A stretch of 32,822 bases of DNA from Klebsormidium nitens (Eukaryota > Streptophyta > Klebsormidiophyceae > Klebsormidiales > Klebsormidiaceae): the NCBI GenBank assembly GCA_000708835.1, contig DF237735.1:1-32822 (forward strand). The letters are read 5' to 3'. The translations under genes were made by a program, and so were the position numbers. The notes beneath the pieces are model-generated. The model was not told the DNA's origin. It did not search any database and saw only the letters and a list, made by a program, of their open reading frames with translations. Shown piece by piece: positions 31,156 to 32,822 of the stretch; position 1 is the first letter of the stretch, and each line of letters opens with the position of its first letter.

Positions 31156-32822
31156 CTACAAAGTTCTTGAGCTAAGCGAATTAATCATGTAGCTGATTGT
31201 CCGCTGGGCGACAAGTTTGGAGTTCCTGAGATTTTGGTATGCCATCGAAACCTGGTGCAACATTGGGTGGCTGCTATCGGAAGCTTTTCAAGCGCCCGTT
31301 GATAAACATTTGTCAGATCAGCCCGCAATGATTTTGACGTAGGAGCAAGCTTCTCAAATTTTGTTACGAGTCACCCGGCGGTTGGCTAAGCCGTCCTGGG
31401 ATGAGTGCGCGAGGTCCAAGGAACATCAGTAGAGGCGTGCCGGAATGATTAACCACAGTCACCATTCTGCCGTGCAGCTTTGTAAGGAGCTGCTCGCTTC
31501 CACAACCTACTTTTCCTAATCAAGGAAGAGCGCCCGGCATTGAGGCCCTGCTGTTGAGCCGCCTCGCGCCACTCGCTTGAACGGAATTACTGGTAACTTC
31601 AAGCTGTTTCAGCTAGTTTCCGGCAGCGGGCAAGTTTTCTTGGTCAAACTTTGGCTCCAGACACTCGTTTCGAAGCAATAGTTGTTATTCAAACCGCTTA
31701 GGGCGTTTCACTGGTCTGTGTCCTGTCAGCACTAGCCCTCTACGCATCAACAACTGAGGGATCGACTTCTGCAGAGGACCAGAGGACCTGGCTGCTTCGG
31801 GTCCTTCTAGTTACCGAGTCCTTTGGTCTACAAAAAGCGTTTGTAAGGAACAGGTTCTGGGCGCATATTTGCAGACCATGCAGTGGTGTCCGGATGCGGA
31901 TAGGAGGGTTCTTGAAAACCACGCCATGCCTTGGAACTTGAGTGAACGTGGCATTCATTATCCACGTAGCTTGTGAAGCCGGTTCAATCTTCTGCAGATT
32001 GTTGGACTCCGTGCTTGTTTAGTTGCGCAAAATTTGGTACTTCGGGAACTCTGTACGAGAGCTGCAGGTAATCATACGCATTCGAATGGGCAATTGCATG
32101 GCCCCTTGCACGAAGCAGCCTGACTACTAGAAGCTTGGGATCCCGCCGTTTAGTAGCCCGAGTAGATTTATTGACGAGCTCCTAAGCTACCTGCTGTCTC
32201 GAAATCCCCTCCCCGAGATACATCGAGCTCGATCTTTCTGGTGGCCCATCAACATATGTATCCAAACACTTGCAACTTCAGTGTCAGTGAGGCAAAACAA
32301 TCAATCCTTGTCTGCTTTTAAACTGCCTGCATCTGTGCGGCAAAGTGAGCGGCAGAAAGACCATGTGCGTCAATGAAGCCTCCGTATCGACATCCATTTT
32401 CTAAGATTGCCAACATTTTATTCTGCAGTACACGCGCTGCCACTACAGTTATACTCGCTGGTACCGCTCGAGAAGTACATTGAAGTGCAGCTACTTATGT
32501 CATGGAACGTGACGAGATTGTGATGCCAAATCCTAAGCACATGTGCAGGAACGACTCGAAGTCGTTGAGAGGCTCCAGCTCGAGTTCACGCTCTCCGCTT
32601 TGTGAACGAAGATACCGGCTGCAAACAGAAGAACAAGACATCCGTCACCGTTACTCATCTCTCCGACCCTTGTTCGCGCAATCGTAAGTGTCATGCGAAT
32701 TTTGCTGAAAGGAAAAGGAGCTAATAAAGCTTAGAGAACAGTGAATTTCATTTGAGAAAGCAAAGCGAAGCGCCTTCGAGATAGATACTTCAAAATGCTC
32801 CAATCAGGATCTAAGCGAGACT
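31156..32822. other. Unresolved region at the window's end
   Basis: The 5' exons of the lectin-like gene should lie here or beyond. A minus-strand frame at 31740-31958 (72 codons) and a plus-strand frame at 32502-32687 (61 codons, Ser- and Arg-rich) are open. Neither has joined splice sites, so I do not call them. Confidence 0.35.

Overview
This is eukaryotic nuclear DNA. Genes are split into short exons (16 to about 450 nt in the models below) by GT-AG introns with good donors (GTAAGT, GTGAGT, GTACGT) and pyrimidine-rich YAG acceptors. Base composition is mixed. I see no operons, Shine-Dalgarno sites, rRNA, tRNA or CRISPR. The gene content (tandem CHRD proteins, a TraB/GTxH-type protein, many small orphan membrane proteins) and the splice style would fit an alga or early plant-lineage genome. 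That assignment is inference, and I cannot name the species.

Layout. 1-1964 is mostly non-coding, with an AGTC-rich tract and an isolated TATA-like box. 1965-8242 (minus) is the best-resolved gene: eight exons whose phases all join, giving a 511-residue secreted protein with a signal peptide and four CHRD domains. Its exon pattern shows a two-domain unit that duplicated, and one intron holds a decayed copy of an exon start. 8243-9875 is a divergent upstream region with one weak membrane-segment ORF. 9876-10157 (minus) is a small Ala-rich membrane ORF. 10477-14458 (minus) is a TraB-domain gene; the N-terminal GTVHVSP block and the C-terminal VVGAAHVPGI block are unambiguous and the middle is partly resolved. 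About 15587-17957 (plus) encodes a single-pass membrane protein with a charged helical tail; its 5' and 3' ends are unresolved. 17958-20015 has no gene I can defend.

20016-20852 (minus) is a small two-exon protein with an N-terminal hydrophobic segment and a helical body; its intron contains an 18-bp perfect hairpin. 21490-21705 (minus) is a small acidic Cys-containing ORF. 22504-22603 is an imperfect inverted repeat (MITE or hairpin candidate). 23475-25519 (plus) is a six-exon gene for an unrecognised 339-residue protein. 25651-26360 (plus), 27434-28272 (minus) and 29663-30187 (plus) are three more small helix-rich proteins, two of them with membrane segments. 28818-29130 is a GC-rich CCGG-dense block. 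30306-31155 (minus) is the 3' part of a gene whose last exon resembles an H-type-lectin-like beta sandwich. 31156-32822 is unresolved.

How it fits together. There is no shared pathway. The two recognisable extracellular candidates (tandem CHRD, lectin-like) suggest cell-surface or matrix functions. The most unusual feature of the window is the density of short, alanine-rich, helical membrane-associated proteins (around 9.9-10.2, 15.6-18, 20, 26, 27.5-28.3 and 29.7 kb) that match no family I know.
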